Positions 46,907 to 58,138 of a DNA stretch of 64,000 bases are shown piece by piece. The stretch covers positions 868,001-932,000 of the forward strand of contig MCGT01000006.1 of NCBI GenBank assembly GCA_002104935.1. The letters run 5' to 3'. Numbering within the stretch: position 1 is the first letter of the stretch; every line of letters starts with the position of its first letter. The DNA is from Hesseltinella vesiculosa (lineage: Eukaryota > Mucoromycota > Mucoromycetes > Mucorales > Cunninghamellaceae). A model generated the notes under the pieces. The model ran no database searches. It had not been told where the DNA came from and saw only the letters and a program-made list of their open reading frames with translations. Made by a program: the position numbers and the translations under genes.

Positions 46907-48446
46907 TTAGGATGAAGCAAATCTTGGCAAGCGACCGATCAGGAAGATGGCCGTGCTGAGAAAACAGAGGAGCGCGGCGGTCCAAAAGAGGCCAAAAGCG
47001 CCAAAGTCTTCGTAAAGAAAGCCGCCGATCAGCGCGCCAATACCAGTGCCGAGGCCGGCATGAAGACCGCCCAAAATGCCTTGCGCCATGGACCGTTGTT
47101 CGGGTGGAAAGAAGCCATCGATCTCGCTGACGGCTGTCGCCCAGAACAAGCCAAAGCCGATGCCGTGCAGCGTCTGCAAGCAAAGCGCAAGCACGTTTGT
47201 CAGCATACTCTGGGGAACCAGCAGCGTGTAGCCGATGCAGCGAATGGCCGTGGCCATATGAGCAACCACCACCATCGTGGCGACCCCAAATCGCTCGGTG
47301 AGCTTTAAAAAGAGGAGAATAAATGCAATGCGTTTTTTTTTTAAAGACATACCTGTTTGGCAAAGCAAAAGGAAAGCAGCTCAGTGACACCGCCTGTGGG
47401 GCCGTTCCAGCCGATCCAACTAGCCGGGATTTTCAAGTCTGTGCCTTGGAACAAGAACAGGAAATTGACAATCATCGACAGGGAGATGCCAAGTAATAAA
47501 GTGGATGACAAAAAGGTGAGAACCGGAATGGAGCAGAGGATGGACATGGATGCACCGGTGCCTTGGTCAAGGGCATGAGCCAGGGTTTGGTCGACGGTGG
47601 AGATGGTGGAGAGGGTGAGGCCGAGGTCAAGATGGCCAAAGGATTCCAGTGCGTCGTGGACTTCTTCACGGAAGGATTGGGTGGTGGGCGCTTTGAATAA
47701 GTGGACGGTGTCGTTTTCTTGATGGAACGATTGGTAGCCGTGGTTGGTGGAAGCCATCAGCTTGGCATTTTCCTTGTCCAGCTTATCTTCCTCATCCCCT
47801 GGCCGTTCACCCACACGCACAAACAGAGCAAAAAAGGCAAACAGGATGGTTGAGCCGCCAAACACGTAAAAAAGCATGTCCAGGTCATTGGTCATGGAGA
47901 TCAGCTGACCCACAATGAGGATCGTCAGTCCACAAGACACAGATCCCCACAATCGCTGTTGCCCTAATCGAGGTTGATAGAAAAAAAAAATGACCAGGCA
48001 GCCGGAAGAGGTTCTTCTTTACCATATAAAATCTTGTTTGGGCCGAGGATTTTCATGACGGCACTGTCGACCAGGGAAACATTGGGTAGAGTGAAGAAGG
48101 CAAAGGCCAAAGCCATACAGGAAGTGAGCATCACCAAGGTAGACATGTCAATATGGACCGAGGGCGAGGCGACCAGGCGGCCCATCATCATGATGCCCAT
48201 GACGGCTATACCGCCTAGCAAACTTGTCAGACTCATGGCCAGGCCATGCCATTGCGGCTTTTGATCCACCAACCAGGTCCAGAGTGGACAAGCGGCCGAT
48301 TGGATGAATGGAGCGATGGCCAGCACGATGCCGATTTGATTTGACGAGAAGCCCAGGGCGTCATGATAATAGATTGGCAGGTAAGGCGGTGCCGCCGATA
48401 GCAGGGCAAACACAGCCACATAGAGCAGCTTACATAAAAGATACAT
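46907..48446 (-). CDS. Major facilitator superfamily transporter, MFS_1-like/MFSD6-like
   Basis: Starts MYLLCKLLYVAVFALLSAAP at 48446 and ends GRLPRFASS at 46907, with two introns (about 47960-48020 and 47305-47352). Twelve membrane helices are predicted in two halves of six, with a long acidic cytoplasmic loop between them (about 47800-47560, ERPGDEEDKLDKENAKLMAS). The N-terminal PPYLPIYYHDALGFSSNQIG and C-terminal LHGIGFGLFWATAVSEIDGFFPPEQRSMAQG segments match the MFS_1-like (PF12832-type) group related to MFSD6 and LacY-like permeases. Substrate unknown. The gene converges on DPB4. Confidence 0.85.
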
Positions 48447-49875
48447 GTGTGAAGGTTATGATAAAAGAATAAAAAAAAGAAAGCGAATGAGAAAAGTGCG
48501 GGAAAAAGGATTTTATACAAAAAAGATCCCTATCAAGGTTACATTAATGCGTTTGCAAAAAAAAAAAAAAAGAGGGGGGGCACACAAGTCTGTTCCTTGT
48601 AACTCAAATTGACAGTATTTGTTTGTTGTTTCATCTAGCACTTTTTCACTCTCTTTCATAAAAGAAGTAAAAAGAAAAATGGGTAAACCATAAACTTTGA
48701 AAGCTGGCACTGCCCAGCCGACATCGTTGCTTTACAAAAGTGATTGTCTACATGGAAAATGCTTTTTTGCCTTTTTCCCAAGGTGATGACTCAATGGAAA
48801 ATGGTCCTGGATTGCATCCAAGGCTAAACCTCACAGGGGGTAAATGCAGGAATGCCAAACGGTTCCACAGCTGATTCCAGCAAGAAGGCGTCACCGGCTT
48901 TTTGCACTCTGTTGGGTTTCTTCTTTAGTTTTCTAAGTCTCCAACATCATTTCAACAAGTCTATCTTCACCGACGGCCCTCTTGAGTCTATTTCTTTATT
49001 GGCAGTTGACCAAGTTCATCATGCAAAAAGCTACGCCCTTTTTTTCCCGTGATGTTTCAAGTTCGTCAGGTCTGTGGACTCGGAGGAGTTTCAATTTGGG
49101 GTGTAACGACCCTCGACGTTGTCATAGCTACGCACTCATATAGCCATAGCATATAAAGAGGGACACTATTTTTATAGCTGGTTTTCTCATTCAAGGTGAA
49201 CCTGAGCCACGACCTTGACGATACCTTTTTTCACTAGTACAAAAAGCTTGTCCATCGGGAAAAAGTGGCTATCTAGCGCGGATATACGATCATCTTTTTA
49301 CTGTGAGCAGAGTGTGAAACAAGACCGGTTGCTTCAGTTTATTTTTTTAGGGCATATCACGCGGCGGTGCTTGGTATTTTTTTTTTTTTTTTTTTTGCAA
49401 CAAGAAAATGCTTCAATGTTTGATGTTTCGCGTATCTCCAACATTTCCCTTGATACTCTCTGGAAAATTAAAAAAGCTTATTTTTTTTTTGTTATTTGTT
49501 TACATCTTCTGGCTCCCCCATCCTCGCGCTATTCGCTTGCTGTTTCTTCTTGAAAATCTCAGATCGTACTATGGCACTAAAGAAGTCCAGCTGCAAAATG
49601 GTCCATGCACCAAAAAAAAAAAAATAGATTGAACCTTGAAATCGAACAGTGTGATCTCCTCCTGTGGTATTTGTATTTTGTATGTACTGTAAGGAGCTAC
49701 GAGTCTTTTCCAATGGCGACCCTTTTCATTCTTCTTCAGGGTGACGAGCACTGCTCGCCTTCGATTGACTGGCGGCGGTCTTTGAAACGGAAACCAGCTA
49801 TTCTTTCTTTTTTTTCTTTGTTTTCGGCACTGCCTCCCCTTTTCATCTAAAGCTTTCTTTCCATTCGATTGAACC
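48447..49875. other. Intergenic 1.4 kb, no supported gene
   Basis: Holds the MFS promoter and the SRP72 upstream region. A stretch starting TGTAACGACCCTCGACG (49102) with CATATAAAGAGGG (49149-49161) resembles the start and TATA of an LTR, but no partner LTR or target-site duplication was found. A hydrophobic 74-codon frame starts at 49408; it is rich in homopolymer-coded residues. Confidence 0.35.
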
Positions 49876-52165
49876 ATGGCCACGAAGGAACAACAGATCG
49901 AAACGCTGTACAAAGAACTGGCACAATCGTCAGCTGATTACGACGATGAAAAGAGCCTAAAGCTGTGTGATGACCTGATCAAACTGGGTCAAGATACGCT
50001 GGCGTTGCAATGTAAAGTGATCACTTTGATTCGATTGGACCGGTACCATGATGCCCTTCAGCTGATTGCGCGCAAGTTCCGTGACAGCTCCATCGACTTT
50101 AGCTTTGAAAAACTGTATTGCTACTACCGCACTAGCCAATGGCAACAAGCATTTGATTTGTTGGCCACCGTCAAGCAAACACACGCCAACGATCAAGCCG
50201 TTTTGTTTTTAGAAGCCCAATTGGTAAGCATCCATTTTTTTTTAACGGGCATCCGTCCCTCTGTTCCCATCTCTCATCGTCATGCCTGGGCTTTTTGTTA
50301 GTACTACAGCCAAGACAAGTACCAAGAAGCGCTTGATGTTTATGGCAAGCTGATTCAGCAAGTGGATCCTCAGGACCCCATTTACGAAGAAGTCAAAGCC
50401 AACATCCTTGCCGCCAAATCAGGCTTGGCCCAAACCCAACCTGTATCCATGGATGAACCAATGGTTAACCAACCCAGCTACGAACTAAGCTACAACATGG
50501 CATCGCTCCTGTTGGCTCAAGGCGACTATGAGCAAGCGATTGATTTCTTGATAGCAGCCCGAGGTAAACGAAAAAAGCAAGGACACCGAGGATCCGCTCA
50601 CGCTGTCATTCCATCTCATTAGAGCAATGCACCGAGCGTTTGCGAGAACAAGGTGTGTCGCAAGGAGAAATCGATGAAGAATTGGCCATCATGACCACGC
50701 AATTGGCCTACGCTTACCAAATTCAAGGCCAGGTCGACCGCGCCAAGGAAACTTACCAAGACATTGTCGCTTCCAAGTATGTAGGAAAAAAAAAGAAAAG
50801 AAAAGAAAACAGGAGACTGATCATACCTTCAAAAAGGGTACACAATGTGGCAGTGAATGCAGTCGTGGCCAACAATCTGGTGTCCTTGCAAGGTACAAAG
50901 GATTTGTTTGATTCGGCGAAAAAGCTCAAGACCGCCAGTGCCAAGGATGCCGATGCCAAATTGCAAAAGTATCAAAAACGTATTGTGCGTATGAACGATG
51001 CCCTGCTGCAAATGCACATGAACAAGGTAAGCCTCTGTTTTGTTTTATGTGATGCCTTGCGAATGACCAGTGAAATGACGTCCATTTCTTCCAGCATGCC
51101 AATTGCAAAGATATGGTCCAAAGTCTGCTGGACCAATACCCTGATATGGACGATCTGTATGTGTTGATGGCAGCCGTGACGCACCAACAAACCCAAAAGT
51201 ACGACACGGCCATTGCCGAGCTCAAGGCGCATGGCGAGCGCCACCCAACGTCGTTGGCCGTCGTGTTTGCCACAATCCAATTGGAACTCCTGGCCGCCCA
51301 GGCCCACCAAGCCCTGCAGACTCTGGAAGCCTACCTGGAAGGGCAGCCAGACAAGCAATACCGTGCGGGTATTGTGGCTCTGCGTGTGTGGCTGTATGAA
51401 CACACCGGCCAAGCCGACCGTGCCATGCAAGTGCTGGAAACCGCCTCCAACCACTGGCAGTCGTCATCGGACGAGCACCCTCCTACCTCGATCTTGAAAC
51501 AAACGGCGCAATTCAAGCTGAAGACTGGCCGATTTGCCGAGGCCACGCGTGATTTCGAAAAGCTGGTCAAGGCCGACCCAACCGACGCCCAAGCCCTTGC
51601 CGGCCTGATTGCTGCCTATGCAGAAACACAGCCTGACAAGGCCAAGCAATACAGTGATGCTCTGCCTCCCATTGTGCCTGCCACCGCTCTGGACGTGGAT
51701 GCTCTGGAAACCGTCGTGCCTGGTGTCAAGAAAGGTTATGTCAAGAAGTCCAGGTAAGAAAAACATGCCATGACTTTTTCTTGGTTTATTTTTCTCATCC
51801 ACTTTTTCGTTTTGTCCAGTGACAAGCAAGTGGCTAAGCAAGTGGCCAAAAAGAAGAAGCGAGCACCTCTGTTGCCCAAGGAGTATGATGCCAGCAATCA
51901 ACCCGACCCTGAACGATGGTTGCCCAAGCAAGAACGGTCCGATTACAAACCCAAGAAAGGCAGCAAGAAATCTGGATCGCAAGGCGTGGCATTGGAAGGT
52001 GGCGGTATTGGGCTCACTGGCAGCGCTCGCATTGCCGGTGCTGCTCCTCAAGACATCCCTGCCGAACCACCCATGGAAGTCCAAGAAGAAAAGAAGCCAG
52101 CCCCTGCCAAATCCAATCAAAAGAACAAAAAGGCTGCCAAGAAGAAGGGTAAAAACAAGTGGTGA
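49876..52165 (+). CDS. SRP72: Signal recognition particle subunit SRP72
   Basis: Starts MATKEQQIETLYKELAQSS at 49876 and ends KKKGKNKW at 52163-52165. Five or more introns (the first is 50224-50301). The N-terminal two thirds are TPR-like helical pairs (ALQCKVITLIRLDRYHDALQ, YSQDKYQEALDVYGKLI, YNMASLLLAQGDYEQAIDFL, TTQLAYAYQIQGQVDRAKETY). The C-terminal RNA-binding part has the family signature PDPERWLPKQERSDYKPKK in a very Lys-rich tail. With SRP68 it binds the 7S RNA S domain in the SRP that targets secretory ribosomes to the ER. Identification is secure. It converges on ADE8 with 282 bp between stops. Confidence 0.95.
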
Positions 52166-52447
52166 AGACCTGCCTGTCCCTTTTTCGTAAATAAAAAAAA
52201 AAAAAAGGTTTTCGGTCATGACCCAAAGAAATGGTAAAAAAAGATCAAAATTGCAGGCAGCCCAAAACAAAAAGGAAGAAGCACAGAGCCACATGCTCAT
52301 AGACAGGCGATTCTACAACGAACAATGGCTTTGGTTTGGCCTATAAATACTATTCTATTTATATTCTTGTCACTGTGGGCAATGCGCGTTGTAAAGAACG
52401 GTGAAAAAGGGGTGGCAGCGAATTTGTGTTTAATTTGCAAAATGTGG

Positions 52448-53062
52448 TTACAACGAAGCCAATTGATCCAAAAACACTTGAGCGCCCTTGACAATCAATT
52501 CATGCTCAGCCTTGTGGATCCGGTCTTCCAAGTCCTCCAAGGTATCGGTGTCAAGAATAGGCACAGGTTGCTGGAGAATGACTTGACCACGATCGACATC
52601 AGCAATGACCTTGTGGACCATGATGCCGGTGTGGGTGATTTTGCCTTGTTGAAACGCTTCAAAGGCTCGTTCAATAGCATGAGCCCCATCAAATTGGCCA
52701 GGCAATGCAGGATGCAGGTTCATGACATTGTCATTGGGGAAATGTGATAAGAAACGGGGCGACAGAATGTGCATCCAGCCAGCAAGCACCACCAATGTAG
52801 GCTTGTACTGGTCAATCAATTGACCAACGAAATTATCGAAATCTTCGCGAGATTTGCCTTGATCCTTGAACTTCTTTAGCGACACTGTTTCTGTGGGGAT
52901 CCCGGCCAGGCGGGCCCGTTCCAACCCATAAGCCTTTTGGCGATTGGACACAACAGCCACAATTTTGGCTTTCAATTGCCCTTGCTGTGTAGCATCAATC
53001 AATGCTTGTAAATTGGTACCTGAGCCCGAGATCAACACAACAATCGTGGGAAGCGTCGCCAT
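52448..53062 (-). CDS. ADE8: Phosphoribosylglycinamide (GAR) formyltransferase
   Basis: A single-exon gene of 204 residues, the length of monofunctional PurN/Ade8. It starts MATLPTIVVLISGSGTNLQA at 53062. The SGSGTNLQ loop binds the phosphate of GAR; catalytic residues are in VMNLHPALPGQFDGAHAIERAF (Asn and His) and GIMVHKVIADVDRG (Asp). It transfers the formyl group of 10-formyl-THF to GAR, the third step of purine synthesis. In animals this domain is fused to GARS-AIRS; here it stands alone as in fungi. Lack of introns is unusual among its neighbours. Identification is secure. Confidence 0.96.
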   Translation of the reverse strand: MATLPTIVVLISGSGTNLQALIDATQQGQLKAKIVAVVSNRQKAYGLERARLAGIPTETVSLKKFKDQGKSREDFDNFVGQLIDQYKPTLVVLAGWMHILSPRFLSHFPNDNVMNLHPALPGQFDGAHAIERAFEAFQQGKITHTGIMVHKVIADVDRGQVILQQPVPILDTDTLEDLEDRIHKAEHELIVKGAQVFLDQLASL

Positions 53063-53170
53063 TGTAATAAAGTCTAAAAATCCGAAGAAGAAAAAAAGAA
53101 AAAAGTAAACAGTGGAAACCCCGCCTCAAGTGACGTCTCCGCATCTGGTTTGTGGCTTTCTTGTACGTCT

Positions 53171-53204
<34 letters not shown>

Positions 53205-53459
53205 ACCTCATACCAGGACCATGGGCTGAAAGGAGCCATTGTTTGGCTGAGGGTGTGACCTCCCTTTTTTCAAACCAAATGTGTTCCCACTCCAGATCCG
53301 TGGACCCTTTTTTTTTGCTGGATTCCAATTTTGTCTGCCTCGACAACACACGTGGCAAGGATTGTTTTTGCTGATGAAAAAAAGGTATAAAAAGGGCAAA
53401 ACTTGTTGACATTCTCTTTTTTATTTTTTTTTTCCTTACCTTGAAACTCTTCTTTCTCA
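53063..53459. promoter_or_regulatory. Divergent intergenic region, ADE8 / microprotein
   Basis: 397 bp between divergent ATGs. It includes a 23-nt T run (53170-53192) followed by a (GT)6-7 run, and a TATA box (53386-53394) oriented toward the microprotein frame. Confidence 0.45.
53386..53394 (+). promoter_or_regulatory. TATA box upstream of microprotein frame
   Basis: GGTATAAAAAGGGC is a near-consensus TATA box. It lies 74 nt before the ATG at 53460, a spacing that leaves room for a start site about 30 nt downstream and a 5' leader of roughly 45 nt. Few other intergenic regions in the window have so clear a TATA element. Confidence 0.5.
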
Positions 53460-53573
53460 ATGGTTCCTTCAACATCAATGCCAGTGTGCTCCCATGACCA
53501 CTCCAACTTTTGTAAATATTGTGGTGTCGACGTATCTCAATTTGATCATGAGGATAATTGTCCTCGTCCTTAA
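53460..53573 (+). CDS. Putative 37-residue Cys/His microprotein (zinc-finger-like)
   Basis: ATG to TAA, 37 codons. It begins MVPSTSMP and then has CSHDHSNFCKYCG, a dense metal-ligand pattern (C10, H12, H14, C18, C21), and later FDHEDNCPRP with H30 and C34. A single zinc ion could be held by CxHxH/CxxC-type ligands. Third positions are biased to C/T as in known genes (GAC, CAC, TCC, AAC, GTC). A TATA box lies 74 nt upstream and AATAAA 160 nt downstream (53733-53738), so the whole unit looks like a minimal gene divergent from ADE8. An overlapping frame from an ATG at 53494 (75 codons, hydrophobic) is an alternative but lacks the motif. No family recognised. Confidence 0.5.
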   Translation: MVPSTSMPVCSHDHSNFCKYCGVDVSQFDHEDNCPRP

Positions 53574-53732
53574 ACGAAAGAGCCGCTTGTCCTACCGCCT
53601 CTGTACATATGCCCATCTGCTTTTCTCACCCCATTTTCCCTCTCAGGCCAATTATGTAAATACTCTTCCATTTGTATGCTTTTTATTTTTCCTTTATGAC
53701 ACGAATTGTATAGTAACTTAGAACAAGTCCGA

Positions 53733-53738
53733 AATAAA
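53733..53738 (+). terminator. Poly(A) signal AATAAA after microprotein
   Basis: AATAAA 160 nt after the TAA at 53573, followed by an A-rich and T-rich patch. It supports transcription of the short frame, though such hexamers are frequent in AT-rich DNA. Confidence 0.35.
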
Positions 53739-54667
53739 ATTAAAAAAAAGCCGCCTTTTTTTTTTACTCTTGATACAGCAACACCCGTGTAACTTTTTCA
53801 TTGTGTGTCAAAAAAAAAGCATGACGAAATGCCCCCTGTTCTCTCCCATGCCTACCAAACATTCTCTTGTGTCACTTTTGGCATTACCAAAACAGGAAGG
53901 CCCAATGAGCAATGCAAAAACAACGCCTCAGCCAGATTGTTGTGTGGAAAGGGTGATCGCCTTTCTATTTTCAAGCCATACCATAAAAGAAAATGGACAA
54001 ACGCATCCCTTTGAAATGCACCCTCCCACAAGTAAAAAACAAAAAACCTGTAAATGATCCTTCTTCAAAGCTGAGTTTATTAATGCATCTGGGTTGGAAA
54101 AAAAGTCTCCACCATATCAACATCTGCTGCTACGAAAAAGAAAGCATCGTTTCTGGCATTTGAAACGTCTTTCTGATTAGGACAATAAGAAAGAGAAAAA
54201 AAAGAGAGAGAGAGAGAGAAAATAAAAGGCATCATCAAGAACGGGGAATGTTTGTTTGTTCAGCCAATCTCGGATGCACATGAAACGCCTCTTTTTTCAC
54301 TGCGACTTTCTTTTTTTTTTTTTTTTTCTCTCGGGATAACCTCTTCCATTCGTCGTTCATTGCAAAGTAGCGTGGGGTTTCTTTGACATGTCAAGCATCC
54401 ATTTGCGTCGGATTCTCATCAAGCCATCTTTGACATGTCTTTTTTTTTTTTTTTTTTTTTTTTGCAAAACAGCCACAACCATGCTTATTATGCTCACGTG
54501 TAACCATTCATTTCAACAAGGAAAGGGATGGCAAACAAAAAAAAAAAAAAAAAGAGGAACCAATGGCAGCTCAGGATGACTGTGCAACAATGGACGAAAG
54601 GTACAGGGAAAAGACAAAAGAAAATTTTTTATAATTTTTTCAATGAGTCAATACAAAAAATAGGATA
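53739..54667. other. Intergenic, no firm gene
   Basis: About 930 bp. A 78-codon plus frame (53821-54057, starting MTKCPLFSPMPTKHSL) has moderate codon bias and no known domain; I do not call it. A GA-rich run (54190-54220) and T runs of about 18-20 (54309-54327, 54439-54463) follow. Confidence 0.4.
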
Positions 54668-57600
54668 TCAGATGGAGGACAATTGACCATCGGGGTCATG
54701 CAAGAGAATGGAAGGAGGGGGCTGGTCGGGAGTGGGTGAAGAGGAGGGAGCCGAGGATTTTTCAAGATGGCTGTCGCGCATGCAGTTTTCACGAGCAGTT
54801 TGAAAGGCTTTCAGGTAGGTGACAAGCATGTGGTCTTCCAGGCAGGTTTTAGTGATCAACATTTCTTCGGATAAGAGGGCTGAGCTTTCATGCAGGGTAA
54901 AATCAACGGATGCGTCCGAGGGTTTGCGATGGGCTTGGCCATGCGAGGACAATGGATGGGCAGGTTCATGAACGGAGGCCCGGCGCTGAGGAGGCGGGCG
55001 GGCTGGGATAGGGCGCCGTCGGAACTGGAAGACCCGGCCAGGGACATACAGCAATGGGTAGCGGGGCTCATTGGCCTGGAAGATTTCTTGTCGCCGGGTG
55101 CTGATGATATCAAAGCACTGGCGACGGGTTTCTTGATCATGATTGACCTTGGTGATGCCTCCCAAGCCATCGGCGGCAATCAGCGCGTCCATGACAAGTT
55201 CCTTGGTACACGAGGCCGTGCCGTAGGACAGACGGGCCACCAGGTCGTCGTGACACACAAAGCTATCAACATAATCCTTGTATTTTTCCGAGATGTCGAG
55301 TGACACACTGGCTACAGGTGCATAGCTGTAACAATGGAGACGGAAGTTGGGGTTGCCGGAGATCTGCAGTAATTCGTCCATGTGATCAGCAATCATCATC
55401 GTCAGGATCGCCGCTGTCCCGGCGCCTAGCGAATGGCCGGTGATGATGAACGACTTGATATGAGGTGGTTTGTCCTGTTTGCATTGTTGGTGGATGTAAT
55501 GGAAGATCTGAGGCACAATTCGCGTAAAGAACCATTGCGCGGATGCTAGCATGCCACTGTGGACAAGGCCGCCTTTCCACGGTTTATAATCGCATACAAG
55601 ATCGGTAATGACATCGTACAAGCTCTGGAAAAAGACAACAAATAAGCAAACGCAAGCCACACTTTTTTTTAAGATTTTACCCAAGTGCCTCGGATGCCAA
55701 GGACAATGGCTTCATGCCCACGATCCACAGACACAAAATAACTTGGTTGGAACACCGCTCCTTTGCGCAAACCATATTCATAACCGAGGAGATCCTCGGG
55801 CGGCATTTTCAGAAATCGTACAATGGCCAATTTGTTTGATCTAGTTTTCATCACATCTGGAGAAATGAAAATAAAGATCAGTAAACACAAGATGGTGTGA
55901 CACAAGTGGCAATGGCTTTCTACCTTTTAGGTACTTTGCATAATCTCCAAGATAAGAAATCCCTCGCCATCCCTAACATGAAGAAAATTGAGTCCTGTCA
56001 TCCCCCAAATAAACACGGCTTACATAAGCAATGATGGCATGGCCCAGAAAATAATGTGCTTCGTCCAAGAATCGTAAATCTGTCACTTTACTAGCGGGAG
56101 GAGGCGACCTGCAGAACCAAGGAGGGGGGGGGGAATGAGATGTTGTTTCTGGGCCAGATGGTGACGCTGTCCTTACCTTGGGATTTCATTGTAAAATTTT
56201 TGCAGCATGGACAAGGACGAGAACAGCTGGACACTGGTGATTTTGAAACCTTGGCCCTAATTAAGGTCAGTCGTCAACATGTTAGCTCCGTCTTTTTTTT
56301 TTCCGAGACGTTACAAAGGCGTTCATCATTTTGACAACGGCTCGCACCAGGATTCTTGTCTGGGGACTGACAACCATCCCGATCATGCGATCCAGGCTGG
56401 GATGGGATAGCGCGACTTCTTCAAAATTCTCATTGATCCAGCGGAAAGCGAAGTTCTTGTCACCGAAATTATTACTTCGGATGCTTGCGGAGTCTGAGAT
56501 GGCACTATCGCGGTCACTGAAGAGAGACGCGCCGTCATGATGGTTGTTGCCGAGGCCATGGCGGCTCAGGAGCGCGTGGCGGCGGTCGTCATCGCATCGA
56601 GAGAACCCAAAGCCAGCGGACGGTGACATGGCCGAGTGGCTGCTGCAGTCACTGGCACGGCTGCGCACAGAGGAAGTGCGGGACGACATGGACGTGGACG
56701 ATGCGCGATTGATGATGCGATGGGTGGAGGCGGACGAAGAGGCAGACAGGCTTTGGGCAGCAGCAAAGCGCAGACGGGTGTTGCTGAAAGGCCAGGCACG
56801 GTCGGGTTTGGATGGCTTTACTTCAGGCTCAAGATCAGGCGGATGGGTGGGAGAGGTTGGTGACACGACCACGTCGGGAACAGGGGTGGGTGGTTCGTCC
56901 GCTTGCACTTGCTTGGTTGGAGGCGTGGACCGCGGTGGCTGGCTGTCCAAGGCGCTGGCGGTGGAATACAGGCTACAGCAGACGGAGGCATTGTCCAGCA
57001 TCGAATCATTGTCTGAGCTGCTGAGGTCGTCGTCGTCCGTGGCTTGGGTGGTGGCCATGGTAAGCATGGTGTGGCTGCTTAGGCTAGTGGCCTGGGAGCT
57101 GTGGGGGTGCAGGGAGACGGGACGGGAGGGGGAGGAGGGGTCGACTTCCTTGGAGGCATTATAGGGCAGATAGACAGGTTTGGTGGAGTGGTCGAGGGAG
57201 TCGTCAGGATGTTGATATTGGTACCGTATGCGGATCTGAATGGAGCCAATAAAGGGAGTCATTGAATGCTTGCGATGGCTGGGGTGTTGTTCATAATGCA
57301 AGTAGTGTTCTTGGACAGGGTTGGCGGTGCCGTTCTTTTTACTCATGGGATGAGGTAAGCTTGGGAAATTTGGCATGTTGGCTTTGAGAAAGTTGTGAGG
57401 AAGTTGGATATGGGCTGGCAAATATCTCTTTGTGTGGTATTCATACATAGGCACAAAGCTGCGCAAAAAAGGAGTTGAGCGACCGGCACCTATTTTTTTT
57501 TTTTTTTTTTTGGCTCCATTACGTCAAAAACACGTCTTCATGATGCTTTAACTTTGCAATCTTGAGCTTTGCCTTGCCGATGTGCTTTGTTTTGGATCGC

Positions 57601-58138
57601 CAGCCTTTTTTTCGATCATACAAGTCCAGCTATAATGCATTCTGGGTGAGACACGAAAAGATGAAACAGGCTAAAGAGTTTCAGGGAAGTTACCTCGATG
57701 GTATCAAAGAGTTGGTTATGGTAGGAGATGGTGAATAAGAAGCCTTCATTCCAATTGCCGTGAGGATCATGAGAACGGGATGAATAGTATTGTTGCGACC
57801 CTAACCGAACTCGCATGCGAGGTTGACGAACATCCACATCTGATCGAATATTCAATAAATCAATCTAAAAAAGGGAATTAGTCTTGCTCTCCCATTTTTT
57901 TTTAATTGAGCAATCAATATTTCAAGTCTACCTGAAGTTTACCAGCCGGTGGAAGTTGAGAAGCTAGCAGATGTTCATGATGAGACCATTCCTTTTGCAC
58001 TTTTTGTATATCAGGTAAGGATAGTCGGCGTTCAAGGTTGGGTGGCAAAGAAGGGGGTGGCAAAAGGGGTTGGTCATGTCGAACCGTCCAAGAAGTAGAA
58101 GGTGGGATCTTGTTGGTCGTTTCGTCTTTGACTGACAT
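54668..58138 (-). CDS. C2-domain plus class 3 lipase, diacylglycerol lipase-like
   Basis: Starts MSVKDETTNKIPPSTSWTVR at 58138 and ends GQLSSI at 54668. An N-terminal C2-like domain (LQIDLLNIRSDVDVRQPRMR, NEGFLFTISYHNQLFDTIEL, HIGKAKLKIAKLKHHE) is split by introns. A Ser-rich disordered segment of roughly 250 residues (about 57200-56500) separates it from the alpha/beta-hydrolase part. There GHSLGAG (about 55420-55440) carries the nucleophile Ser; IVLGIRGTW gives the oxyanion region; VDSFVCHDDLVARLS holds the acidic residue region. The C-terminal tail is Pro/Ser-rich. The layout resembles sn-1 diacylglycerol lipases, but no N-terminal membrane helices are present. It is likely a membrane-associated lipid hydrolase; the substrate is inferred. 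Confidence 0.87.

Noticed and set aside
49408..49632. 74-codon hydrophobic frame downstream of a TATA-like element
   Set aside because: Composition follows the AT-rich spacer and an A run; no bias or known motif.
53494..53721. 75-codon plus frame overlapping the microprotein
   Set aside because: Hydrophobic, AT-rich, no motif; the overlapping 37-codon frame from the upstream ATG is better supported.
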